From Elephas maximus indicus (Eukaryota > Chordata > Mammalia > Proboscidea > Elephantidae): a stretch of DNA of 64,000 bases. A program made the translations under genes and the position numbers. The notes beneath the pieces were generated by a model. That model did no database searches, was not told the origin of the DNA, and saw only the letters and a list, made by a program, of their open reading frames with translations. Location of the stretch: positions 110,294,823-110,358,822 of the forward strand of contig NC_064822.1 in NCBI RefSeq assembly GCF_024166365.1, written 5' to 3'. Positions 23,232-33,094 of the stretch are shown piece after piece (positions within the stretch are counted from its first letter, which is position 1; every line of letters starts with the position of its first letter).

Positions 23232-24783
23232 AAGTATTTTGTTATCGCTGTTGGGTATAGTCGAGTTAATTTCGACTCATAGTGAAGTGAACCCAGGTAC
23301 AAAAGAACGAAACACTGCCGGTCCTGTTCCACCCTCACAATTGTTGCTATGTTTCAGCCCATTGTTGCAGCCACTGTGTCAATCCATTCAGGACAAATCT
23401 TTCCCTTGTGTCTTTGGTTTTCTTCATTCTCCCGTGCTACTGGATTCTTGTTTTTTGCCAATGCCTTCATTGCAGCTTGGACCTCTTCCTTCAGGACCAT
23501 TGATTCTTGGTCATATGCTACCTCCTGAAATGGTTGAATGTTGGCCAATTCTTTTTGGTACAGTGACTCTGTGTATTCCTTCTATTTTCTTTTGATGCTT
23601 CCTGTGTCATTTACTATTTTCCTCATAGAATCCTTCATTGCAAATTGAGGCTTGAATTTTTTCTTCAGTTCTTTCAGCTTGAGGAATGCCAAGCATGTTC
23701 TTCCCTTTGGTTTTCTATCTTCAGGTCTTCGTACATTTCATTATAGTACTTTACTTTGTCTTGCTGAGCTGCCCTTTGAAATATACCGTTCAGCTCTTTT
23801 ACTTCATCATTTCTTCCTTTTGCTTTAGCTATTCTATGCTCAAAAGCAAGTTTCAGAGTCTCTTTTGACATCCATATTGGTCTTTCCTTTCTTTCTTGTC
23901 TTTTCAGTGTCCTCTTGCTTTCTTCATGTATGATGTCCTTGATATTATTCCATAACTCATCTGGGCTTCTGTCATTAGTGTTCAATGAGTCAAATCTATT
24001 CTTGAGATGGTCTCTAAATTCAGGTGAGATATACTCAAGGTGGTATTTTGGCTCTCATGGACTCATTTCAATTTTCTTCAACTTCAACTTGAACTTGCAT
24101 ATGAGCAATTGGTGGTCTGTTCCGCAGTCAGCTCCTGGCCTTTTTATGACTGATGGTATTGAGCTTTTCCATTGTTTCTTTCCACAGATGTAGTTGATTT
24201 GATTCCTGTGTATTCCATGTGGTGAAGTTCATGTGTATAGTTGCCGCTTATGTTGTTAAAGAAAGGCATTTTCATCGAAGAAGTCATCCGTCTTGCAAAA
24301 TTCTATCTGCAATCTCCTATGTTGTTTCTATCACTAAGACCATATTTTTCAACTACTTACCCTTCTTTGTTTCCAACTTTTGCATTCCAATCACCAGTAA
24401 TAATCAATGCACCTTGATTGAATGTTTGATCAATTTCAGACTGCAGAAGTTGGTAAAAATCTTCAGTTTCTTCATCTTTGGCCTTAGTGGTTGATGCATA
24501 AATTTGGGTAATAGTTGTATTAACTGGTCTTCCTTGTAGGAGTATGGATATTATCCTATCACTGACAGCATTGTACTTCAGGATAGTTCTTGAAACGTTC
24601 TTTTCGACTACGAATGCAATGTTATACTTCTTCAATTTGTCATTCTTGGCATGGTAGACCATACGATTGCCTGGTTCAAAATGGCCAATACCAGTCCATT
24701 TCAGCTCTCTAATGCCTAGGATATCAACGTTTATTCATTTTTGACAATTTCCAATTTTCCTAGATTCATATTTCATAATTCCA
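23232..24783 (-). mobile_element. RTE LINE with internal deletion of the RT domain
   Basis: Read on the minus strand, the element begins within the endonuclease domain (frame 24357-24662, ending 'GALIITGDWNAKVGNKEG', the EN 'GDWNA' motif). It continues through the EN-RT linker (23674-23985, 'DELWNNIKDIIHEESKRTLK') and reaches 'MKALAKNK' at about 23450. It then jumps directly to the last approximately 200 bp ('EWIDTVAATMG'). The RT core including YADD is absent. The junction is near 23437-23450. Stops also break the EN part. Confidence 0.88.
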
Positions 24784-24910
24784 CTCAGACAGACATAGCT
24801 CTGGCAGCATGCTTGTCCATTTCCCACTTTTGCTTCTTGGAACTTATGCTGAATAAAATCTTCTTGCAAATATAGGGAGTAGTCATAGCAGAATTTTCCA
24901 AAGCAACAAA
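24784..24910 (+). mobile_element. ERV LTR 3' part (truncated by RTE)
   Basis: 'ctcagacagacatagctctg', 'gcagcatgcttgtccatttc' and 'gctgaataaaatcttcttgc' match the 3' part of the LTR at 54124-54815. The RTE insertion ends at 24783, so the 5' part of this LTR is missing or lies elsewhere. Confidence 0.7.
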
Positions 24911-25546
24911 TCCAGACGTTGTCGAGGAGACCCAGACTTCAAAGCATAAACCAGCAAAGAAAGTCCCTGTCTTTTGAAGCTCATGTGTTCGCACACCATG
25001 TCCCTTTGACACCAATGGAGTAAGTCCTCTCAGAAAATGAGCCTGTCCTTATTTTCTTCTGTTCTCTTTCTCACAATTTCTTTAGCTTTTGTCCAGTATA
25101 TTGTTTTGAAATCCAGTTGTCTCAATTAAGGAGAATTTTAGATTTTTGCTTGATCATTTGGTTAAGAGTGACATCTAGTGACTCTTTTGGTGAACCGGAG
25201 TTTGGTGTCCAGATTTGGGCATTTGAAACATTTAGGTAATTCTGTTTTCAAAGAACTTTGGGTCATTATAAGCCACAAAATTTGGGCACGGATCCACTAG
25301 TAAAAGCATTAGGGCAGTCACCAGTGCTCATCACGAGTGTTAAGGATTCCCTCCCTTGACAGGATAAGGCTTTCATGAGATAGACTAGAGCATTTGGCTG
25401 CCTGCCACCCACAAGCAAATTCTTAAAGAACAAAGGTCAAGCAAAATACTGTTCAAACCCTCATTAGGTTTCCTTTTGTGACTCAGAGAAGGCCTGGGAA
25501 ATAGTGCTCTGTTTTGAAACTTTTCTTTCTCCTTTCCAAATTTAAA

Positions 25547-26148
25547 ATGGGTAATAACCAAGAGAAAAGTAACAAAATTTCTAAAATCATGGGAGCTTCA
25601 AATGAAGAAAAGCTTTGCCTCATTCAGAGCCAGTACCAATATCTTTAGGATCCGTTGATGATTTACGTCCATTTCTTCTCAGCAATGACATCCCTGTTAA
25701 TCTATTAAGGTGAGATTTATTATCCAAATGGCAATGCTATTTACAGTTTACTGAAAGTGGAGAAATTCTATTAAACTTTCCTCCATTAACCCATTGCCGG
25801 CCAGTTGATTCCAACTCATTGCGACCCTATAGGACAGAGTAGAACTGCCCCATAGAGTTTCCAAGGAATGCCTGGTGGATTTGAACTGCCTGCCTTTTGG
25901 TTGGCAGCCATAGCACTCAACCACTCTGCCACTAGGGTTTCCCTTTCTTCTATTAGATGACTCAATTACACAGAGAAAAGTAGAAGACACTTATGCTTTC
26001 TTCAAGGGTTAATAGAAGTAGAAGAAACTAAAGAACAGGTTCAGAGAGAAGGGAAGGAATAAGAGCAAGTATCCACTGAATTTTGGGCAAAGACAACCAC
26101 AGATGTAGGAAAGGTCTTGTCAGCCAGACCTACTCAGGTGCAAATAGA
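25547..26148 (+). pseudogene. ERV gag start fused to protease end, with SINE insertion
   Basis: A short Gag N-terminus with a myristoylation-type MG start is followed after about 30 codons by sequence that reads like the end of a retroviral protease and the linker before RT. The bulk of gag is therefore deleted. In-frame stops and a reverse SINE (25787-25942) break it further. The last part, up to 26148, runs into the Tigger1 insertion. Confidence 0.6.
25787..25942 (-). mobile_element. AfroSINE, reverse, inside the ERV
   Basis: It runs from 'taacccattgccggccagtt' to 'ccactagggtttcc'. It is short form and near full length. Confidence 0.9.
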
Positions 26149-26401
26149 TACAGGCATGTCTCGGAGACATTGTGTTTTGGTTCCAGATCACTGCAATAAA
26201 GCGAATATTCCAATAAAGCGAATATTCCAATAAAGCAAACCACACAAATTTTTTTTTTTGGTTTCTCAGTGCATATAAAAGTTATGTTTACACTATACTG
26301 TAGTCTATCAAGTGTGCAATAGCATTATGCCTAAAAAAAAAGACATACTTTAATTAAAAAATACTTTATTGCTAAAAAATGCTAACTATTACCTGAGTCT
26401 T

Positions 26402-26911
26402 TGTCATGGATTGAATTATGTCTCCCAAAAAATGTTTGTCAACTCGGTTAGGCCATGATTCCCAGTATTCTGTGGTTGTCCTCTGTTTTGTGATCATAAT
26501 TTTATGGTAAAGAGGATTAGGGTGGGATTGTAACACCCTTACCAGGACACATCCCAGATCCAATGTAAAGAGTTTCCCTGGGGTGTGGCTGCACCACCTT
26601 TTATCTCTCAAGAGATAAAAGGAAAGGGAAGCAAGCAGAGAGTTGGGGATCTCATACTACCGTGAAAGAAGCACTGGAAGCAGAGCATGTCCTTTAGACC
26701 TGGGGTTCCTACACAGAGAAGCTCCTAGTCCAGGGGAAGATTGACGAGAAAGACCCTCCTCCAGAGCTGACAGAGAGAGAAAGTCTTTCCCTGGAGCTGA
26801 CACTCTGAATTTGAACTTTTAGCCTACTTTACTGTGAGAAAACAAACTTCTCTTTGTTAAGGCCGTTCACTTGTGGTATTTCTGTTATAGCAGTACTAGA
26901 TAACTGAGACA
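26402..26911 (+). mobile_element. MaLR-type LTR nested in Tigger1
   Basis: It starts TGTCATGGATTGAATTATGT and ends in CTGAGACA. The flanks GTCTT and GCCTT (4 of 5) fit a 5-bp target duplication. Same family as 12403-12972 and 59944-60467. Confidence 0.87.
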
Positions 26912-27130
26912 GCCTTCAACGAATGGTAATCTTTTTGCTGGTGGAGGATCTTGTCTTGATATTGATGGCTGCTGACTGATCAGGGTGGTGGTTGCTGAAG
27001 GGTGGGGTGGCTGTGGAAATACCTTAAAGTAAGACAATGAAGTTTGCCCTATCGATTGACTCTTTCTTTCACGAAAGATTTCTCTGTAACACATGATGCT
27101 GTTTGATAGCATTTTACCCACAGTAGACCT

Positions 27131-28620
27131 TCATTCAAAATTGGAGTCAATGCTCTCAAACTCTGCTGCTTTAACAGCTAAGTTTATGTAATATTCTAAA
27201 TCCTTCATTGTTATTTCAACTATGGCCACAGCACCTTCACCAGGAGTAGATTCAGTCTCAAGAAACCACTTTCTTTGCTCATTAATGAGAAGCAACTCCT
27301 GATCCATTAAATTCTTACCATGAGATTGCAGCAATTCACTCACTTCTTCAGACCCCACTTCTAGTTTTAGTTGCCTTGCTATTTCCACCGCATCTGCATT
27401 ATTTTCCCCACTGAAGTCTTGAATCCCTCAAAGTCATCCATGAGGGTTGGAATCAGCTTCTTCCAAACTCATGTTAATGTTGATATTTTGACCTCCTTCC
27501 ATGAATCACAAATGTTCTTAGTGGTATCTAGAATGGTGTATCTTTTCCAGAAGGTTTTCAATTTACTTTGCACAGATCCATCAAAGGAATCACTATCTAT
27601 GGCAGCTATAGCCTTATAAAATGTATTTCTTAAATAATAAGACTTGAAAGTTGAAATTACTCTTTGTTCCATGAGCTGCAGAATGGGTGTTGTGTTAGGC
27701 ATGAAAACAACATTAATCTCCTTGTACATCTCCATCAGAGCTCTTGGGTGATCAGGTGCATTGTCATTGAGCCCTGATATTTTGAAAAGAATTTTTTCCT
27801 GAGCAGTAGGTCTCAACACTGGGCTTAAAATATTCGGTAAACCATGTTGTAAACGGATGTGCTGTCATCCAGGCTTTGTTGTTCCATTTATAGAGCACAG
27901 GAAGAGTAGGTTTAGCATAATTCTTAAGGGCCCTAGGATTTTCAAAATGGTAAATAAGCATTGGCTTCAAATTGAAGTCACTAGCTGCATTAGCCCCCAA
28001 CAAGAGAGCCATTGAATCTTTGAAGCCAGGCATTGGCTTCTCCTTTCTAGCTATGAAAATCCTAGTTGGCATCTTCTTCCAGTATAAAGCTGTATAATTT
28101 CATTGAAACTCTGTTGCCTAGTGTAGCCCCCTTCATCAATTATCTCAGCTAGATCTTCTGGATAACTTGCTGCAGCTTCTCATCAGCACTTGCTGTTTTA
28201 CCTTGCACTTTTATGTTATGGAGAATGGCTTCTCTTCTTAAGCCTTGTGAACCAACTTCTGCTGGCTTCAAACTTTTCTTTTGCAGTTTCCTCACCTCTC
28301 TCAGCCTTCACAGAATTGAAGAGAGTTAGGGCCTTGCTCTAGATTAGGCTTTGGCTTAATGGAATGTTGTGGCTGGTTTGATTTTCTACCCAGGCCACTA
28401 AAACTTTCTCCATATTGGCAATAAGGCTGTTTCACTTATCATTTGGAGTAGCACTTTTAATGTCCTTCAGGAAGTTTTCCTTTGTGTTCGCAGCTTGGCT
28501 AATGGTTTGGTGCAAGAGGCCTAGCTTTTGACCTATCTCGGCTTTTGACATGCCTTCCCAACTAAGCTTAATCATTTCTAGCTTTTGATTTAAAGTGAGA
28601 GACCTGTGACCCTTCCTTTC
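27131..28620 (-). pseudogene. Tigger1 transposase remnant
   Basis: Minus-strand frames show the pogo-type transposase in order. At 28070-27764 there is a stretch with '[16 protein letters not shown]'. At 27819-27469 '[12 protein letters not shown]' provides the DN of the DDE triad, with '[19 protein letters not shown]' downstream. A C-terminal part lies at 27388-27131. Upstream, 28620-28080 encodes the helix-turn-helix region but is broken by stops and frameshifts. It cannot encode an active transposase. Confidence 0.85.
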
Positions 28621-29094
28621 ACCTGAACACTAAAAGGCCATTGTAGGGTTATTAATTGGCCTGATTTCAATAGTGTTGTGTCTCAGGGAATAGGGAGGCT
28701 TGAGGAGAGGGAGAAAGATGGGGAAAGGGCTGGTCAATGGAGCAGTCCGGACATACATGACATTTATCAATTAAATACATCACCTTATATGGGTGTGATT
28801 CATGGTGCCCCAAAACAATTACAATAGTAACATCAAAAATCACTGATCACAGGTCACCATAACAGAAATAATAATAATGACAAAGTTTGAAATATTGGGA
28901 GAATTAGTAAAATGTGACACAGAGACATGAAGTGAGCACATAAAAAAAAAAATTTTTTTTTTTTTTTTTTGGGGGAAAATGGCACTGATAGACTTAGTTG
29001 ATGTAAGGTTGCCACAAACCTTCAATTTGTAAAAAACACAATATCTGCAAACTGAAATAAAGTGAAGTGTGATAAAATGAGGTGTACTTGTACT

Positions 29095-29734
29095 TCTAAA
29101 CCTTTGCCTAGAATAGCTCAATATTCATTAAAGCCTGACGCTATAGCAGGGTTAGAACCTATTATATAAGATTTCCTTCAGGAAGGTTTAATTATACCAT
29201 GCCCTAGTCCTTGTAATACTCCTATTTTTCTGGTAAAAAAAAAAAAAAAAAAAAACAGAGGGTGGAGATCTGTACAAGATTTAAGAGCCATAAATAAGAT
29301 TACAATATCTAGATTCCCTGTGGTTCCCAACCCTTACTTACTCTTAGCCCAGGTACCAAGTGGTGCTGTACGCTTTACAGTTATAGATCTTCATAGTGCC
29401 TTCTTTAGTACCCCTGTTCTCTGGGATAGTCAATATTTATTTGCTTTCACCTGGAAAAATCAACAATACATGTGCAGAATTCATCTACAAGGGTTCACCA
29501 AAAGTCCAACTTATTTTTCACAAGTATTGCATTCATATTTGGTTCCATTTCAATTCAAACATCAATCAGTGTAAATGCAGTGTACAGATTTCCTCAGAAT
29601 TTGTTCAAAGTTCTAAACAAAGTTAAGGAAGATTTAATTTTGTTATTACATTATTTAGTCACCAGAGGGCATAAGGCATCCAAAGAAAAACTACAACTAC
29701 AATTTTCCTAACCTAGATTAAATACTTAAAAAAA
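29095..29734 (+). pseudogene. ERV pol remnant: RT N-terminal half
   Basis: The reading continues from before Tigger1 through a stretch typical of the start of a gammaretroviral RT. It then reaches the fingers/palm region with a 'FTVIDLHSAFFSTPV' motif (frame 29320-29574), the first catalytic Asp region. A poly(A) stretch at about 29236 shifts the frame. The second catalytic motif is not visible. The reading ends at a reverse SINE. Confidence 0.75.
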
Positions 29735-29903
29735 AAAAAAACCAAACCAAACCCACTGCCATTAAGTCAATTCTTACTCATAGTGACCCTATAGGACAGA
29801 GTAGAACTGCCCCATAGGGTTTCCAAGGAGTGCCTGGTGGATTAGAACTGCTAACCTTTTGGTTAGCAGCCAAACTCTCAACCACTACGCCACCAGGGTT
29901 TCC
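29735..29903 (-). mobile_element. AfroSINE, reverse, inside ERV pol
   Basis: It runs from the A-rich tail with 'accaaaccaaacccactgcc' to 'cgccaccagggtttcc'. It interrupts the ERV pol region at about 29725/29905. Confidence 0.93.
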
Positions 29904-30539
29904 GGATCAAATACTTAGGACAATTTGTTTCATCTGAAGGTATGTCTATGGAACCGAAAAGAAAGGAAAACAATATTAACTTTTCCTTTGCCTACCACAA
30001 AGAGACAATTAAGGTTTTTTTAGGTCTTAGTGGATATCGTTGAAATTGGATTCCAAATTTTTCATTGTTAGACCAGCCCTTATATTACTATCTGAAAACA
30101 AGAAGAGATTGATCTTTTTTCCCTTTCTGAAAAGGTGCAGAAGCAGTACACATGCTTCAACAAACCCTTTTTTACCACACCTGCTTTGGGTTTCCCAAGT
30201 TATGCTTTGAAAATTTCTCCGTGCGTAAATGAAGAAAATGGGAACTCTTGTGGTGTTTTAAATCAGTAACATGGAAATCATCAGAGGCCTGTAGGATTCT
30301 ATAGTCAATTAAATCTGGTTGCTCGCGCTTAGTCTCTGTGCTTAAGGGCAAGAGCTGCAACAGCTCAATTAGTAGAAAACACTGCAGGTCTAATTTTGGG
30401 TAATGACTTAGATTTATTTGTTTTCACACACACTAGCTGCTATTCTCAGATCTACTTTAACTCAGCATCTATCTGCCAGCAGGGTAACCTCTTGTGAAGC
30501 TTTATTACAGACAGCCCAAAATATTCAAATACATATTGT

Positions 30540-31500
30540 TAAAGCTTGAAGTTCTACTCTTTTCTCTGAAGAAGGAGTACTGCATGACTGTTCTGATTTG
30601 AAAGATAAACTTCTGATTCCAAAAGGAGGTCTCCAAGAAACTTCTTTGGCTAATCCTTCTTTAGTTTTATCTGCAGACAGTTCTTGTTTAAAACCAAATC
30701 TGACTTCCCACAAATATCAGGGGGGATATGTGGTGACTACTTCTTTGAGGTATCAGAGAGTGAACTTTGGCATGACAAGCCAAATTAGTGGCTCTTACCC
30801 AAGCTTGTAAGCTAGTAAAAGGTCAATCTGTGACCATATTTACAGATTTGAGGTATTGTTTCTGGTTCGTTCATGATTTTGGAATGCTGTGGAAGCAGTG
30901 GGGATTTTTAACATCAGCTGGATCTCCCATTAAGAACAGGAAGTGTGTGGCCAAGCTTTTAGATGTTTTACTGTTACCTTCGGAAATAGCTGTGATTAAG
31001 TACACTGGTCAAAATGACAACCTTGGACCGTGGAGGTAATTGGGAATGAGCTAGCTGATGCTGCAGCTAAAAGAGTGGCCGGGAGAGAGGCCCAAAAACC
31101 TAGCCCAGCTTTATCTGAAAATTCAAGGATGGCTAAAATAGAACCTGCTGAGATGATAACTCTTCCGAAGCTTATATGAAGTCAAAAATTAGAAGTACAA
31201 AAACCTATAAAATCCCTATTCTTAATTCAGAATCCAAATTTAGAGATATTAAAAAGGTACCAAAAATTCTCCCCTGAAACTGAAACAGACTGGAGAATAA
31301 TTGAATGCCATGTTAATAAACTAAATTGTGGATAAAAAAAAAAAAATAGGATTGTTATTCCTAAAGGAATATGTATACCATCGTTATCGGTCTGCTTATT
31401 AGAATTTAAAGAACATTGAGATGAAGATTTAATTGTATTCTTAGATAAACATTTTTTTTTGGAAACTTTGTAGATGCACCTTATTATTTGTATGACAGAC
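30540..31500 (+). pseudogene. ERV pol remnant: RNase H and start of integrase
   Basis: The frame at 30788-31039 reads as a retroviral RNase H, with an 'ALTQACKLVKGQSV' helix followed by a 'TDLRY' strand containing a catalytic Asp, and 'LLLPSEIAVIKYTGQ' further on. An 'LADAAAKR' segment follows at about 31050, then sequence consistent with the tether and integrase N-terminus up to about 31500. Stops and a poly(A) run at 31336-31347 break it. Confidence 0.7.
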
Positions 31501-31624
31501 ATGACACAATAGACAGGCTGCTGTTAATGTGTGAAGGAACAGGATTAGACAATTACTGTCCTGGATACACCCATTTTGGAACTAGAGAAAAATGTGAAGT
31601 GTATTAGGAATGGAAATCAGATTT

Positions 31625-31815
31625 ACCTTTACCATCAATAGAAGATGGATTGACACAGTGGCTGCAACAATGGGCTCAAACATAGTAATGATTGTGAGAA
31701 TGGCGGAGAACTGGGCAGTGTTTCATTCTGTTGTACATAAAAAAAAAATTTTTTTTTTTTTTTTTGTACATAAGGTCACTGTAAATTGGAACCATCTCGG
31801 TGGCACTTAACAACA
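31625..31815 (+). mobile_element. RTE 3' end, 5'-truncated, with internal A/T tract
   Basis: It reads 'gatggattgacacagtggct' to 'tggcacttaacaacaaca'. An unusual A8T15-like tract (31740-31766) interrupts it, and 'tgtacata' occurs on both sides of the tract, suggesting a small local duplication. Confidence 0.85.
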
Positions 31816-32024
31816 ACATATATAGGAAAGGTTTAGTTTTTCTTAAATGAATAATATAAAATTTTTACAGAAATGAGAGAGAAAAAGGGTTTAAATAAAG
31901 AAAACTCTTGTTCAGTGAAAAATGAAGTAAATTTGCCAATTTGGTAGTAAGACGTGAGACATAGGAGCCAAAATTCTTATCCTATTTACTCCTAAGGAAT
32001 TTATTACCATTTAAGATGACTACG

Positions 32025-32232
32025 CATTAGCCCCTGGTACTGCAATGGTTAAACGCTCAGCTGTTATTTGAAAAGTTGGGGTTCAAACCCACCCAGCTGC
32101 TCTATGGGAGATAGACCTGGCAATCTGCTCTTGTAGAGATTATAGTCAAGAAAACCCTATAGGGCAATTCTACTCTGTCACACGTGGTCTATTCGAGTCG
32201 AATCTACTCAATGGCACCTAACAACAACAACA
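32025..32232 (+). mobile_element. AfroSINE, long form with CAA tail
   Basis: Head 'agcccctggtactgcaatgg', middle 'gacctggcaatctgctcttg', tail 'ggcacctaacaacaacaac'. Confidence 0.9.
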
Positions 32233-32914
32233 ATGCATTAACCCCAGCACCAAGAATCTACTCTCTGGATTGTGAAATTATTTGCTTCAGTTCATCTGGC
32301 TGCTGGCAGTTGCTACGGTCACTAAGTTTTGTGGATTTCTTGGAGATTTGGTGAGCAAGATCAACTCCTAATTTCTTCTGTAAATCCAAGCCCATCCCCA
32401 TATATAGACTTTATATGCAGAGTGATGAGAATCTGTATCTATTAACAATGTGGCACTGAATCACTTCCCAATTCGTGAGATAGACAAGAACAGAACCTTA
32501 AAACAAACAAACAAAACAACAATAAGAAAAAAACCCAACACAAACAAAAGCTTCTTGCTTCCATGTTATCCTCTCCCTGCTACTCCAGGTTCTAAGTAGG
32601 GGCTCATTATCAGTGGCCCCTATTTTACTTTATTCATTATGTTACACAAGGATAATCTCATCCACTCGAAGAACTTCTTACTTGCCATTTTTGTTCCTTT
32701 CTTCTTCTATTACTGCCTTTTTATGTGTTAAATATACATTTTCTACTATACCACTTTAATATTCTTGTCATTTTTTGCTATATATATTTTAGTTTTCTTA
32801 GTACTATAAAATTAATATTGCTTTCTTTCAAGTGATGGGAAATGAGGTTAATTGGACTAAGGGCCTTTCAGAGTTAGAAAATAATGAGGATTTTGCATAA
32901 CATATGCTTAGTCA

Positions 32915-33083
32915 GGAAACCCTGGTGGCTTAGTGGTTAAGTGCTACGGCTGCTAACCAAGAGGTCGGCAGTTCAAATCTGCCAGGTGCTCCTTGGAAAC
33001 TCTATGGGGCAGTTCTACTCTGTCCTATAGGGTCACTATGAGTCGGAATTGACTCAACGGCAGTGGGTTTGGTTTTGGGTTTT
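32915..33083 (+). mobile_element. AfroSINE, full length, perfect target duplication
   Basis: 'ggaaaccctggtggcttagt' through 'gcagtgggtttggttttggg'. The 11-bp direct repeat 'atgcttagtca' flanks it exactly (32904-32914 and 33084-33094). It is one of the least diverged copies here. Confidence 0.96.
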
Positions 33084-33094
33084 ATGCTTAGTCA

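Larger units (their letters stand above)
26151..29090 (-). mobile_element. Tigger1 DNA transposon (pogo/Tc1-mariner), near full length
   Basis: The left end is CAGGCATGTCTCGGAGACAT and the right end '...gaggtgtacttg', with TA on both outer sides (26149-26150 and 29091-29092), the expected pogo-family target duplication. The subterminal 'actgcaataaagcgaatatt' and 'ctatactgtagtctatcaag' are Tigger1 hallmarks. Removing the inserted LTR (510 bp) leaves about 2.43 kb, close to the 2.4 kb I recall for full-length Tigger1. A small tandem copy of 'ccaataaagcgaatatt' lies at about 26207-26233. Confidence 0.93.
24784..31620 (+). mobile_element. Decayed gammaretrovirus-like ERV, interrupted by Tigger1 and SINEs
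   Basis: Visible in order are: an LTR end with AATAAA at about 24852; a leader; a start codon at 25547 followed by an MGNN-type Gag N-terminus; the end of a protease-like region; the stretch just upstream of RT; the RT N-terminal half; an RNase H region; and a start of integrase. Most of Gag and the beginning of the protease are missing, between about 25640 and 25660. No envelope or 3' LTR was recognised. The YxDD motif expected near 29600 was not found. Every frame carries stops or shifts. It is a dead, partial provirus. Class I (gamma-like) is inferred from the Pol layout. Confidence 0.75.

Noticed and set aside
26207..26233. Tandem 'ccaataaagcgaatatt' as a functional promoter repeat
   Set aside because: It is a small duplication inside the Tigger1 terminal region, where similar phrases occur in the consensus.
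32915..33083. tRNA gene
   Set aside because: The head has A- and B-box-like sequence, but it is the tRNA-derived part of a SINE with body, tail and target duplication. The same holds for the other SINE copies.
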